Source: ZC4RG30 sp041168985 | Lineage (GTDB): Bacteria > Pseudomonadota > Gammaproteobacteria > Steroidobacterales > Steroidobacteraceae | DNA length: 6,028 nt | Reading direction: 5' to 3' | Assembly: GCA_041168985.1 (NCBI GenBank) | Contig: JBEEKA010000036.1 | Coordinates: 1 to 6,028, forward strand | Shown: positions 1 to 6,028 of the stretch, one piece after another | Layout: every line of letters starts with the position of its first letter | How positions within the stretch are numbered: the stretch's first letter is position 1 | The notes under the pieces: generated by a model | Databases searched by the model: none | Told to the model about the DNA's origin: nothing | What the model saw: only the letters and a program-made list of their open reading frames with translations | Position numbers and translations under genes: made by a program

Positions 1-1826
1 GTTTCGTCCTGTCGAACGGCCACGCGTCGATGCTCTTGTATTCGGTGCTGCACCTGTCGGGATACCCGCTGACGATCGACGACATCAAGGCCTTCCGGCA
101 GCTTGGTTCGCATACGGCCGGCCACCCCGAGCGCGACCTGCACCTCGGCATCGAAACGACGACCGGGCCGCTTGGCCAGGGCATCGCCAACGCCGTCGGC
201 ATGGCGCTCGCCGAGAAACTGCTTGCCGCGCAATACAATCGCCCGGGCTTCGAGGTGGTCGACCACCGGACCTGGGCGTTCCTCGGCGATGGCTGCCTGA
301 TGGAAGGCGTGTCGCACGAGGCCTGCTCGCTGGCCGGTACGCTAAGGCTGGGAAAGCTGGTCGCGTTCTTCGACGACAATGGCATCTCCATCGACGGCGA
401 CGTGAAGGGCTGGTGCGCGGACGATGTGCCGGCGCGTTTCGAGTCCTATGGCTGGAACGTCATCCGCAATGTCGATGGCCACGACGCAGACGCCATCTCC
501 GCGGCGATCGCGAAGGCGACTGCGCAGTCGGACCGGCCGACGCTGATCTGCTGCCGCACGGTGATCGGCAAGGGTTCGCCGAACAAGGCGGGCAGTTCCA
601 AGACGCACGGCGAGCCGCTGGGCGCCGCCGAGATCGAGGCGACCCGCCAGCACATCGGCTGGCCGCACGCGCCCTTCGAGATCCCTGCGGATATCCGCAG
701 GGAATGGGACCGGAGCGCCGCGGGCCAGGTCGCCGAGTCGGAGTGGAACGCGCTGTTCGGCCGTTATGCCGCCGCGCATGCTGATCTCGCCGCCGAATTC
801 TCGCGCCGCATGCGGGGCGAGCTGCCGGCCGACTGGGCATCGGTCCGCGAAGCCGCGATCCGCGAAGGTGTCGCCGTGCAGGGCGGGCAGGCCACGCGCC
901 AGTCTTCGCAGGTGGTGCTGAACGCGATCGGCCCGTCGCTGGCGGAACTCGTGGGCGGTTCCGCCGACCTCACGGGTTCGAACAACACCTTCCGCAAGGA
1001 TTCGAAGGCCGTGACGCCTGCCGATCCGGCGGGCAACTACGTGAATTACGGCGTCCGCGAATTCGGCATGACGGCGATCATGAATGGCCTGGCGCTGCAT
1101 GGCGGGTTCCGTCCCTATGCCGGCACCTTCCTCGTGTTCTCGGACTATGCCCGCAACGCCGTGCGCCTTGCCGCGCTGATGAAACAGGGCATCGGCCTCG
1201 TGTACACGCACGATTCGATCGGCCTCGGCGAAGACGGTCCGACCCATCAGCCGGTCGAGCACGCGGCGTCGCTGCGCCTCATGCCGAATGTCGATGTCTG
1301 GCGCCCCTGCGATTGCGCCGAAACCGCAGCCGCCTGGGTATCGACCGTCGAGCGGGCCGACGGCCCGTCCGCGCTGGTGCTCACGCGCCAGGCCCTGCCG
1401 CAGCAGCCCCGTTCGGCCGAACAGCAGGCGGCGATGCTCCGCGGTGGCTACACGCTGCTGGACGCGGCCGGCACGCCGGAAGCGATCATCATCGCGACGG
1501 GTTCCGAGGTCGCGCTGGCCGTTGAAGTGGCCCAGGCGCTGAACGGACAGGGCCGCCGCATCCGGGTCGTGTCCATGCCCTGCGTCGAGGCCTTCGAGCG
1601 CCAGTCGGCCGCCTATCGCGATGCCGTGTTGCCGCCGGCCGTCACGCGCCGTGTCGCCATCGAGGCCGGTTCAACCGGACTGTGGTGGAAGTACGTCGGT
1701 TCGAACGGCAAGGTGCTGGGTATCGACCAGTTCGGTGCCTCGGGCAAGGCCGCCGATCTCTTCAAGCATTTCGGACTTACGGCCGAAAAACTGCAGCAGT
1801 CGGTCGTAGAATCGCTGAACTCCTGA
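1..1826 (+). CDS. tkt: Transketolase, 5'-truncated by the window edge
   Basis: Thiamine-diphosphate enzyme of the non-oxidative pentose phosphate pathway (and Calvin cycle), cytosolic; it moves two-carbon ketol units between sugar phosphates. The reading frame is open from base 3 and shows 607 residues. It begins inside the conserved FVLSNGHAS block (active-site His at 21-23), so the ATG at base 30 is internal. Comparison with remembered E. coli TktA suggests about 58 residues are missing and a full length near 665. Visible landmarks, counted from the internal Met at 30: GPLGQG (46-51); the ThDP/metal motif GDG (86-88) ending in DDNG (Asn117); the catalytic Glu344 in GVREFGMTAI; GEDGPTHQPVE with His406; and the C-terminal domain from about residue 460, with IATGSEV and RVVSMP. 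All three transketolase domains are therefore represented and nothing looks broken. It is the first visible gene of the tkt-gap-pgk-pyk series; its promoter lies outside the window. Codons 218-225 contain a perfect palindrome, listed separately. Confidence 0.97.
   Translation, partial: FVLSNGHASMLLYSVLHLSGYPLTIDDIKAFRQLGSHTAGHPERDLHLGIETTTGPLGQGIANAVGMALAEKLLAAQYNRPGFEVVDHRTWAFLGDGCLMEGVSHEACSLAGTLRLGKLVAFFDDNGISIDGDVKGWCADDVPARFESYGWNVIRNVDGHDADAISAAIAKATAQSDRPTLICCRTVIGKGSPNKAGSSKTHGEPLGAAEIEATRQHIGWPHAPFEIPADIRREWDRSAAGQVAESEWNALFGRYAAAHADLAAEFSRRMRGELPADWASVREAAIREGVAVQGGQATRQSSQVVLNAIGPSLAELVGGSADLTGSNNTFRKDSKAVTPADPAGNYVNYGVREFGMTAIMNGLALHGGFRPYAGTFLVFSDYARNAVRLAALMKQGIGLVYTHDSIGLGEDGPTHQPVEHAASLRLMPNVDVWRPCDCAETAAAWVSTVERADGPSALVLTRQALPQQPRSAEQQAAMLRGGYTLLDAAGTPEAIIIATGSEVALAVEVAQALNGQGRRIRVVSMPCVEAFERQSAAYRDAVLPPAVTRRVAIEAGSTGLWWKYVGSNGKVLGIDQFGASGKAADLFKHFGLTAEKLQQSVVESLNS
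682..703. repeat. Perfect 22-bp palindrome inside tkt
   Basis: The half-site TCCCTGCGGAT (682-692) is followed directly by its exact reverse complement (693-703), with no spacer. It covers codons for the peptide IPADIRRE, in the linker region after the ThDP domain, where transketolases usually read APFEIP. In RNA it could fold into a strong hairpin; in DNA it is a fully symmetric site. It has no T-tract, so it is not a terminator. The symmetry is seen directly; any function is unknown and it may be chance. Confidence 0.9.
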
Positions 1827-1855
1827 AATTCCGTTTTTCCAGACTATCCAAAATC

Positions 1856-1859
1856 GAGG
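1856..1859 (+). promoter_or_regulatory. Ribosome binding site of gap
   Basis: GAGG lies 10 bases before the gap ATG at 1870, in the 43-base spacer after tkt. It supports this start, which also gives the family-typical N-terminus MAIKVGINGYGRIGRN. The spacing is at the long end of the usual range. The spacer also holds a five-T run (1834-1838) without a hairpin in front of it. Confidence 0.7.
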
Positions 1860-1869
1860 ACATCGAACC

Positions 1870-2883
1870 ATGGCGATCAAGGTTGGCATCAACGGCTACG
1901 GCCGCATCGGCCGCAACATCCTGCGCGCGCTCTACGAGTCGGGCCGTACTAACGACATCCAGATCGTCGCGATCAACGACCTGGGCGACGCCAAGACGAA
2001 TGCCCACCTGACGCAGTACGACACCGCCCATGGCAAGTTCAAGGGCACCGTGTCGGTCGATGGCGACTCGATGGTCGTCAATGGCGACCGCATCAAGGTG
2101 CTCGCGCAGCGCGACCCGTCGAAGCTCCCTTGGGGCGAACTGGGCGTCGAAATCGTGTTCGAGTGCACCGGCTTCTTCACGAGCAAGGCCAAGGCTTCGG
2201 CGCATCTCGCCGGTGGCGCCAAGAAAGTCCTCATTTCGGCGCCGGGCGGCAACGACGTCGATGCCACCGTCGTCTACGGCGTGAACGATGACGTGCTGAC
2301 GTCGGCGTTCACCGTCGTTTCCAATGCCTCCTGCACGACGAACTGCCTCGCGCCGATCGCCAAGGTGCTGAACGACAGCATCGGGCTGAAGCACGGCCTG
2401 ATGACCACGATCCATGCCTACACCAACGACCAGGTGCTGACGGACGTCTACCACGAGGACCTGCGCCGCGCGCGTTCGGCCACGATGTCGATGATCCCCA
2501 CCAAGACGGGCGCCGCCGCGGCCGTCGGTCTGGTGCTGCCGCAGCTGAAGGGCAAGCTCGACGGCTTCGCCGTCCGCGTGCCGACGATCAACGTGTCGAT
2601 GGTCGACCTGACCTTCACGGCCAACCGCGAAACGTCGATCGACGAGATCAACCAGCTGCTGAAGGCGGCGGCGGGCGGCGCCCTCAAGGGCGTGCTGGCC
2701 TACAGCGACGGTCCGCTGGTTTCGGTCGACTTCAACCACGATCCGGCGTCTTCGACCTATGACGCGACGCTGACGAAGGTCATCGACGGGACTATCGTCA
2801 AGGTTTGCGCCTGGTACGACAACGAGTGGGGCTTCTCGAACCGCATGCTCGACACCGCGCTCGCCTGGTCCAAGGCCAAGTAA
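1870..2883 (+). CDS. gap: Glyceraldehyde-3-phosphate dehydrogenase, type I
   Basis: Cytosolic enzyme that reversibly oxidises and phosphorylates glyceraldehyde 3-phosphate to 1,3-bisphosphoglycerate, normally as a tetramer. Its 337 residues match the usual length of about 330-340. The Rossmann fold opens with GINGYGRIGRN (7-16). Asp37 in AINDL sits where an acidic residue favours NAD over NADP. The catalytic Cys155 is in SNASCTTNC (151-159), its partner His182 in TIHAYTNDQ, the phosphate-binding Arg236 in AVRVP, and the C-terminal signature is YDNEWGFSNRM (316-326). The DVYHEDLRRAR stretch (192-202) resembles betaproteobacterial Gap proteins as I remember them. It starts 43 bases after tkt and ends 16 bases before pgk, its product's next enzyme, consistent with one transcript. 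NAD preference is inferred from Asp37 only; in the DVYH segment Val-Tyr replaces the Leu-Pro pair known from Bacillus NAD enzymes, so dual cofactor use is not excluded. Confidence 0.98.
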   Translation: MAIKVGINGYGRIGRNILRALYESGRTNDIQIVAINDLGDAKTNAHLTQYDTAHGKFKGTVSVDGDSMVVNGDRIKVLAQRDPSKLPWGELGVEIVFECTGFFTSKAKASAHLAGGAKKVLISAPGGNDVDATVVYGVNDDVLTSAFTVVSNASCTTNCLAPIAKVLNDSIGLKHGLMTTIHAYTNDQVLTDVYHEDLRRARSATMSMIPTKTGAAAAVGLVLPQLKGKLDGFAVRVPTINVSMVDLTFTANRETSIDEINQLLKAAAGGALKGVLAYSDGPLVSVDFNHDPASSTYDATLTKVIDGTIVKVCAWYDNEWGFSNRMLDTALAWSKAK

Positions 2884-2888
2884 GCGCC

Positions 2889-2892
2889 GGAG
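2889..2892 (+). promoter_or_regulatory. Ribosome binding site of pgk
   Basis: GGAG ends 7 bases before the pgk ATG at 2900. It sits in the 16-base gap-pgk spacer, which is too short for an independent promoter of its own, so pgk is most likely co-transcribed with gap. It favours ATG 2900 over the in-frame ATG at 2915. Confidence 0.7.
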
Positions 2893-2899
2893 CCTCGAC

Positions 2900-4078
2900 A
2901 TGAACGTCCTCGAGATGGCGAAGCTCGACCTCGCCGGCAAGCGCGTGATGATCCGCGAGGATCTGAACGTGCCGATCAAGAACGGCGAAGTCGCGAGCGA
3001 CGCGCGCATCCGTGCGGCCCTGCCCACCATCCGGCTGGCGCTGGACAAGGGCGCGCGCGTGATCCTGTTGTCGCACCTGGGCCGTCCCGAGGAGGGCAAG
3101 TACGATCCCGAACTGTCGCTTGCCCCGGTCGCGGCGCGCCTGTCGGCGTTGCTCGGTCGCAGCGTGCCGCTCGCGAAGGATTGGCTTGACGGCGTCTCCG
3201 TCGAGCCGGGTCAGGTCGTGCTCTGCGAAAACGTCCGCTTCAACAAGGGCGAGAAGAAGGACAACGAAGAGCTGGCTCGCAAAATGGCCGCGCTGTGCGA
3301 TGTCTTCGTGATGGATGCCTTCGGCACGGCACACCGCGCCGAAGCCAGCACGCACGGCGTCGCGCGGTTCGCCGCCGTGGCCTGCGCGGGTCCCCTGCTC
3401 GTCGGGGAGCTCGAGGCGCTCGATCGGGCGCTGGCGAAGCCGGCGCGTCCGCTGGTCGCGATCGTCGCGGGCTCGAAGGTCAGCACCAAGCTGACGATCC
3501 TCGAGGCCTTGCTCGCGAAGGTCGACCGCCTGATCGTCGGTGGAGGTATCGCCAATACCTTCCTTGCCGCGACCGGCGCCAAGGTCGGCAAGTCGCTCTG
3601 CGAGATGGACATGCTCGACACCTGCCGGCGCCTCATGGCGCAGGCCCAGTCGCGCGGTGCCGAGATCCCCCTGCCGACGGATGTCGTCACGGCCAAGGAA
3701 TTTGCCGCGACGGCGCATGCGGACGTGCGCGGCATCGCCGAGGTCGCCGACGATGACATGATCCTGGATGTCGGCCCGGATACGGCCGAGCGCTTCGCGC
3801 AGATCATCGGCGCGGCCGGCACGGTGCTGTGGAACGGACCGGTGGGCGTGTTCGAGTTCGACCAGTTCGGCGAAGGTACGCGCTCGGTTGCCAACGGCAT
3901 CGCCAGCAGCAAGGCCTTCTCGCTGGCGGGCGGCGGCGATACGCTGGCTGCCATTGAAAAGTACGGCGTATCGGACGGGATCTCCTACATCTCGACCGGT
4001 GGCGGCGCCTTCCTCGAGTTCGTCGAGGGCAAGAAACTCCCGGCTGTCGCGGTCCTCGAGGACCGCGCCGCAGGATAG
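2900..4078 (+). CDS. pgk: Phosphoglycerate kinase
   Basis: Cytosolic monomeric kinase that transfers the acyl phosphate of 1,3-bisphosphoglycerate to ADP, giving 3-phosphoglycerate and ATP; reversible, so it also serves gluconeogenesis and the Calvin cycle. The 392 residues are a normal bacterial length. N-terminal, substrate-binding domain: the signature KRVMIREDLNVP (14-25), HLGRP (59-63), ENVRFNKGE (110-118), and the DAFGTAHR segment (139-146). C-terminal, nucleotide-binding domain: GSKVSTK (191-197), LIVGGGIANTF (211-221), WNGPVGVFE (311-319), and the glycine-rich GGGDTLAAIEKYG (344-356) and STGGGAFLEFVEG (366-377). The start at 2900 has a GGAG site and gives the usual MNVLxM-DL N-terminus. 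It lies 16 bases after gap and 60 bases before pyk. Its last codons contain a perfect 20-bp palindrome, and a terminator-like hairpin follows 9 bases after the stop, so the transcript may partly end here. Confidence 0.98.
   Translation: MNVLEMAKLDLAGKRVMIREDLNVPIKNGEVASDARIRAALPTIRLALDKGARVILLSHLGRPEEGKYDPELSLAPVAARLSALLGRSVPLAKDWLDGVSVEPGQVVLCENVRFNKGEKKDNEELARKMAALCDVFVMDAFGTAHRAEASTHGVARFAAVACAGPLLVGELEALDRALAKPARPLVAIVAGSKVSTKLTILEALLAKVDRLIVGGGIANTFLAATGAKVGKSLCEMDMLDTCRRLMAQAQSRGAEIPLPTDVVTAKEFAATAHADVRGIAEVADDDMILDVGPDTAERFAQIIGAAGTVLWNGPVGVFEFDQFGEGTRSVANGIASSKAFSLAGGGDTLAAIEKYGVSDGISYISTGGGAFLEFVEGKKLPAVAVLEDRAAG
4048..4067. repeat. Perfect 20-bp palindrome at the 3' end of pgk
   Basis: The half-site CGCGGTCCTC (4048-4057) abuts its exact reverse complement (4058-4067). 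It spans the codons for AVLEDRA, close before the pgk stop at 4076. In RNA it gives an 8-bp GC-rich stem closed by a UCGA tetraloop, 20 bases before the pgk-pyk terminator-like hairpin. It could protect the pgk message end or be chance in a GC-rich gene; the symmetry is certain, the role is not. Confidence 0.9.
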
Positions 4079-4087
4079 GAAGCCACC

Positions 4088-4118
4088 ACGGCGTCGCGAA
4101 CCTCGCGGCGCCGTTTTT
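4088..4118 (+). terminator. Intrinsic-terminator-like hairpin between pgk and pyk
   Basis: ACGGCGTCGCG (4088-4098) pairs with CGCGGCGCCGT (4104-4114) as an 11-bp stem with one T-G wobble (4094-4108) and a 5-base AACCT loop. The T-run 4114-4118 follows at once, with its first T closing the stem. On the minus strand no T-run follows, so the signal points in the direction of pgk. It starts 9 bases after the pgk stop, and the pyk ribosome binding site comes 11 bases after the T-run. Complete termination would cut pyk off unless pyk has its own promoter, so partial termination or attenuation is the likelier reading. Structure is read directly; efficiency is inferred. Confidence 0.72.
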
Positions 4119-4129
4119 CCATACAAGCT

Positions 4130-4133
4130 GAGG
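4130..4133 (+). promoter_or_regulatory. Ribosome binding site of pyk
   Basis: GAGG ends 5 bases before the pyk ATG at 4139. It fixes the start that gives the family-typical RRTKIVATLGPAT N-terminus. It lies just beyond the hairpin and T-run, outside the stem, so the hairpin as drawn would not hide it. Confidence 0.7.
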
Positions 4134-4138
4134 CAAAC

Positions 4139-5569
4139 ATGATCAGGCGCACGAAGATCGTCGCAACGCTGGGTCCGGCAACCGATGACACCGCTGTCTT
4201 GAAGGACATGGTCGCCGCGGGCCTGGACATCGCACGCATCAACTTCTCGCATGGCACGCGCGAGGACGTGCGCCGCCGCTGCACGCAGGTCCGCGAGGCG
4301 GCGCAGGCCGCAGGGCGCCCGGTCGGCATCCTCGCCGACCTTGCCGGACCGAAGATCCGCATCGAAAGCTTCGTCGACAAGAAGGTGAACCTGGTCGAAG
4401 GCCAGTCCTTCGCGCTCGATGTCAGCCTCGATCCGACCGGCGGAAACGACAAGGAAGTCGGCTGCGCCTACAAGGACCTGCCGCGCGACGTGCGTCCCGG
4501 CGATACGCTGCTGCTGGCGGACGGGTTCATCATCCTCGAGGTCACCGAAGTGACCGGTCCGCGCATCGATTGCGTAGTGCGCGTGGGCGGCGAGCTGTCG
4601 AATCGCAAGGGCGTCAACCGCCAGGGTGGCGGCCTGTCCGCGCCGGCGCTCACCGAGAAGGACCTCGAGGACATCAAGCTTGCGTCCGAAATCGGCGTCG
4701 ATTACGTCGCGGTGTCCTTCGCGCGTGATGCGGCCGATATCCGGCGCGCGCAGGCCGAGTTGCGCAAGTGGCGCTGCAATGCCCACGTCGTGGCCAAGAT
4801 CGAGCGCCACGAGGCGATCGAGAACCTGTCCTCGATCCTGTCCGTCACGGATGCGGTGATGGTCGCCCGAGGCGACCTGGGCGTCGAAATGGGCTATGCC
4901 GAGCTGACCGGCATGCAGAAGACCATCATCCAGCAGGCCTTGCTGGCGAATCGCGTGGTCATCACGGCCACGCAGATGATGGAATCGATGATCCAGAGCC
5001 CGGTGCCGACGCGCGCCGAAGTGAGCGACGTGGCGAACGCCGTCCTCGACGGCACCGACGCGGTGATGCTCTCGGCGGAGACCGCAGCGGGCAAGTATCC
5101 GGTCAAGGCCGTGCAGGCCATGGCGCACGTGATCGTGGGCGCCGAGAAATACCAGCTTGGCAACCCGGGCGCCGCGCGCACGGAAGGCGAGTTCTCGCAT
5201 ACCGAGGAGGCCATCGCCAAGGCGGTCATGTACACGGCGAACCACCTGCACGTGCGGGCCATCGTCGCGCTGACGGAATCGGGCCTGACGCCGCTTTGGA
5301 TGTCGCGTATCCGCACGGACATCCCGATCTATGCCTTTACGCGCCAGGAGCGGACGCAGGGGCGCGTGATGTTGTATCGCGGCGTGGAGCCTGTGCTGTT
5401 CGACGTGACGCACACCAGCCCGTCGCAGATGTACCAGGCCATATTCAACCGGCTGCTCGAAAACCGGCTCGTCGATGTGGGCGACCCGATCATCCTCACC
5501 AAGGGTGAACTGTCGGGCGTACAGGGCGGCACGAACTCGATGCAGATCCTGCGCGTATCACGCGGCTGA
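4139..5569 (+). CDS. pyk: Pyruvate kinase, PykA-like
   Basis: Cytosolic enzyme, usually a tetramer, that makes pyruvate and ATP from phosphoenolpyruvate and ADP, the practically irreversible last step of glycolysis. The 476 residues are the usual length, without an extra C-terminal PEP-utiliser domain. A domain: RRTKIVATLGPAT (3-15), Arg33 in RINFSHG, and DLAGPKIR (67-74). The B domain is roughly 75-165. The A domain then resumes with catalytic Lys220 and metal ligand Glu222 in AKIERHEAIENL, Asp246 in MVARGDLGVE, and TQMMESM (278-284). The C-terminal allosteric domain (about 345-476) has TESGLTPLWMSRI and LYRGVEPVLFD. It resembles E. coli PykA, activated by AMP and sugar monophosphates, rather than fructose-bisphosphate-activated PykF; that regulatory type is inferred. 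The gene sits 60 bases after pgk, behind a terminator-like hairpin, so it may be expressed at a lower level than the reversible genes upstream or from its own promoter. I could not identify a convincing one. Confidence 0.97.
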   Translation: MIRRTKIVATLGPATDDTAVLKDMVAAGLDIARINFSHGTREDVRRRCTQVREAAQAAGRPVGILADLAGPKIRIESFVDKKVNLVEGQSFALDVSLDPTGGNDKEVGCAYKDLPRDVRPGDTLLLADGFIILEVTEVTGPRIDCVVRVGGELSNRKGVNRQGGGLSAPALTEKDLEDIKLASEIGVDYVAVSFARDAADIRRAQAELRKWRCNAHVVAKIERHEAIENLSSILSVTDAVMVARGDLGVEMGYAELTGMQKTIIQQALLANRVVITATQMMESMIQSPVPTRAEVSDVANAVLDGTDAVMLSAETAAGKYPVKAVQAMAHVIVGAEKYQLGNPGAARTEGEFSHTEEAIAKAVMYTANHLHVRAIVALTESGLTPLWMSRIRTDIPIYAFTRQERTQGRVMLYRGVEPVLFDVTHTSPSQMYQAIFNRLLENRLVDVGDPIILTKGELSGVQGGTNSMQILRVSRG

Positions 5570-5576
5570 TCGACAA

Positions 5577-5606
5577 GGGCCGTGGCGCCGGATGGCACCA
5601 CGGCCC
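5577..5606 (-). terminator. Hairpin in the convergent pyk/bcp spacer
   Basis: Arms 5577-5589 and 5594-5606 pair over 13 positions around a 4-base loop, in the 55-base spacer between the converging stops of pyk (5569) and bcp (5627). The outer nine pairs, GGGCCGTGG with CCACGGCCC, are perfect. The one imperfect position (5586/5597) is a C-A mismatch in the pyk transcript but a G-U wobble in the bcp transcript, so the stem is better on the minus strand. There it is followed by TTGTCG, a poor T-tract; on the plus strand there is none. It probably serves as a shared transcript end for both genes, possibly as a stability hairpin rather than a classical intrinsic terminator. Confidence 0.5.
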
Positions 5607-5624
5607 GGTACCGCAGGACGCGTC

Positions 5625-6028
5625 TCAGCCCTTCTTTGCGGCGGGCGCGTTCTTGAATCCCTCGATGTCGGCGAGGACGGCCTTCGAATGGCCTTCCGGC
5701 TTCACCTTTTCGTAGTGACGGGCGATCCGGCCGTTCGGATCGATCAGGAACGTATCGCGGCGTGCGATTTCCATCGTGCCGAACGTCGTCAGCACGCCGT
5801 ACTGCTTGGCCATCGCCTTGGTCGGGTCCGCGAGCAACGAGAAGGGCAGGCCATGCTTCTCGGAAAAGGCCTTGTGCGATTCGACGTCGTCGACGCTGAC
5901 GCCCAGCACCACGGCGCCAGCCTTGCGGAACGCAAACACGTCATCCCGGAACTCGCAGGCTTCGGTCGTGCAGCCCGGCGTCTGGTCCTTCGGATAGAAG
6001 TACAGCACGACCCACTTGCCCTTCTGCT
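5625..6028 (-). CDS. bcp: Thioredoxin-dependent peroxiredoxin, Bcp/PrxQ type, N-terminus cut off by the window edge
   Basis: Cytosolic thiol peroxidase that reduces hydrogen peroxide and organic hydroperoxides, normally recycled by thioredoxin. The minus-strand frame stays open to the right edge and shows 133 residues, beginning QKGKWVVLYFYPKDQTPGC. The family N-terminus (GxxAPDF and a short strand, perhaps 25-35 residues) lies beyond the window; the GTG at 6008 is an internal Val codon, not the start. The peroxidatic Cys (codon 5970-5972) is in TPGCTTEACEFRD, and a second Cys five residues on (5955-5957) is where PrxQ/Bcp proteins with an intramolecular disulfide carry the resolving Cys, so this looks like an atypical 2-Cys enzyme. 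Further family features are VLGVSVDD, LPFSLLADP, YGVL and the strand RRDTFLIDPNGRI. It converges on pyk with 55 bases between stops and is functionally unrelated to the glycolytic genes. Confidence 0.95.
   Translation of the reverse strand, partial: QKGKWVVLYFYPKDQTPGCTTEACEFRDDVFAFRKAGAVVLGVSVDDVESHKAFSEKHGLPFSLLADPTKAMAKQYGVLTTFGTMEIARRDTFLIDPNGRIARHYEKVKPEGHSKAVLADIEGFKNAPAAKKG

Noticed and set aside
30..32. ATG at base 30 as the tkt start
   Set aside because: The frame continues upstream to the window edge through the conserved transketolase block FVLSNGHAS, so this Met is internal and the gene is cut by the window.
191..202. An unusual coenzyme-specificity motif in Gap (Val-Tyr instead of Leu-Pro before the HEDLRRAR segment; protein residues 191-202, bases about 2440-2475)
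   Set aside because: As remembered, this DVYH form is common in betaproteobacterial Gap enzymes, and Asp37 is present, so I do not count it as a novelty.
342..1262. Minus-strand open frame of 306 codons opposite tkt
   Set aside because: Antisense to conserved catalytic segments of transketolase and without recognisable domains; same GC-bias explanation.
1831..1838. T-run after tkt as a terminator
   Set aside because: No stable stem precedes it; the nearest inverted repeat (1769-1774 with 1783-1788) is only 6 bp with an 8-base loop and lies about 45 bases upstream inside tkt.
1777..3099. Minus-strand open frame of 440 codons opposite gap
   Set aside because: Antisense to an intact conserved gap gene, low-complexity Arg/Val/Asp/His composition, no recognisable motif; an effect of GC-rich codon use.
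2798..5413. Very long minus-strand open frame (871 codons) opposite gap end, pgk and most of pyk
   Set aside because: It lies antisense to three clearly conserved genes, spans their spacers, and its product is rich in His, Arg, Asp and Ala with no recognisable domain. This is what the codon bias of GC-rich genes produces on the opposite strand.
6006..6008. GTG at 6008 as the start of the peroxiredoxin gene
   Set aside because: In-frame codons upstream encode QKGKWV, which belongs to the conserved KGKWVVLYFYPKD strand. The true start is outside the window.

Overview
The window carries a block of core carbon-metabolism genes from a GC-rich proteobacterium. Third codon positions are mostly G or C. 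The protein sequences, especially glyceraldehyde-3-phosphate dehydrogenase with its DVYHEDLRRAR and MIPTKTGAAAAVG stretches, look most like Betaproteobacteria. That placement is from remembered family features, not from a search.

Layout: four plus-strand genes run head to tail. They are tkt (transketolase, 5' end cut off by the window edge), gap (glyceraldehyde-3-phosphate dehydrogenase), pgk (phosphoglycerate kinase) and pyk (pyruvate kinase, PykA-like). The gaps between them are 43, 16 and 60 bases, and gap, pgk and pyk each have a visible Shine-Dalgarno sequence. After pyk comes a 55-base convergent spacer with a long hairpin. The minus-strand gene beyond it is a bcp/PrxQ-type peroxiredoxin whose start lies past the right edge. 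No stretch longer than 60 bases lacks a gene, and I see no tRNA, rRNA, CRISPR array or mobile element.

How the genes work together: transketolase makes glyceraldehyde 3-phosphate from pentose phosphates (or runs in reverse, also in the Calvin cycle). Gap and Pgk carry it to 3-phosphoglycerate with one ATP made per triose. Pyk makes pyruvate and ATP from phosphoenolpyruvate. Gap, Pgk and Tkt are reversible and serve glycolysis and gluconeogenesis alike, while Pyk is committed to the catabolic direction. The one notable regulatory signal is a well-formed intrinsic-terminator-like hairpin between pgk and pyk, which could lower pyk expression relative to the reversible genes. The peroxiredoxin is a separate, oppositely transcribed unit.

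I found no sign of an undescribed system. All five genes are complete or edge-truncated housekeeping genes with intact key residues. The points worth a second look are non-coding: the pgk-pyk hairpin, two perfect palindromes of 22 and 20 bp inside coding sequence, and the asymmetric hairpin in the convergent spacer.
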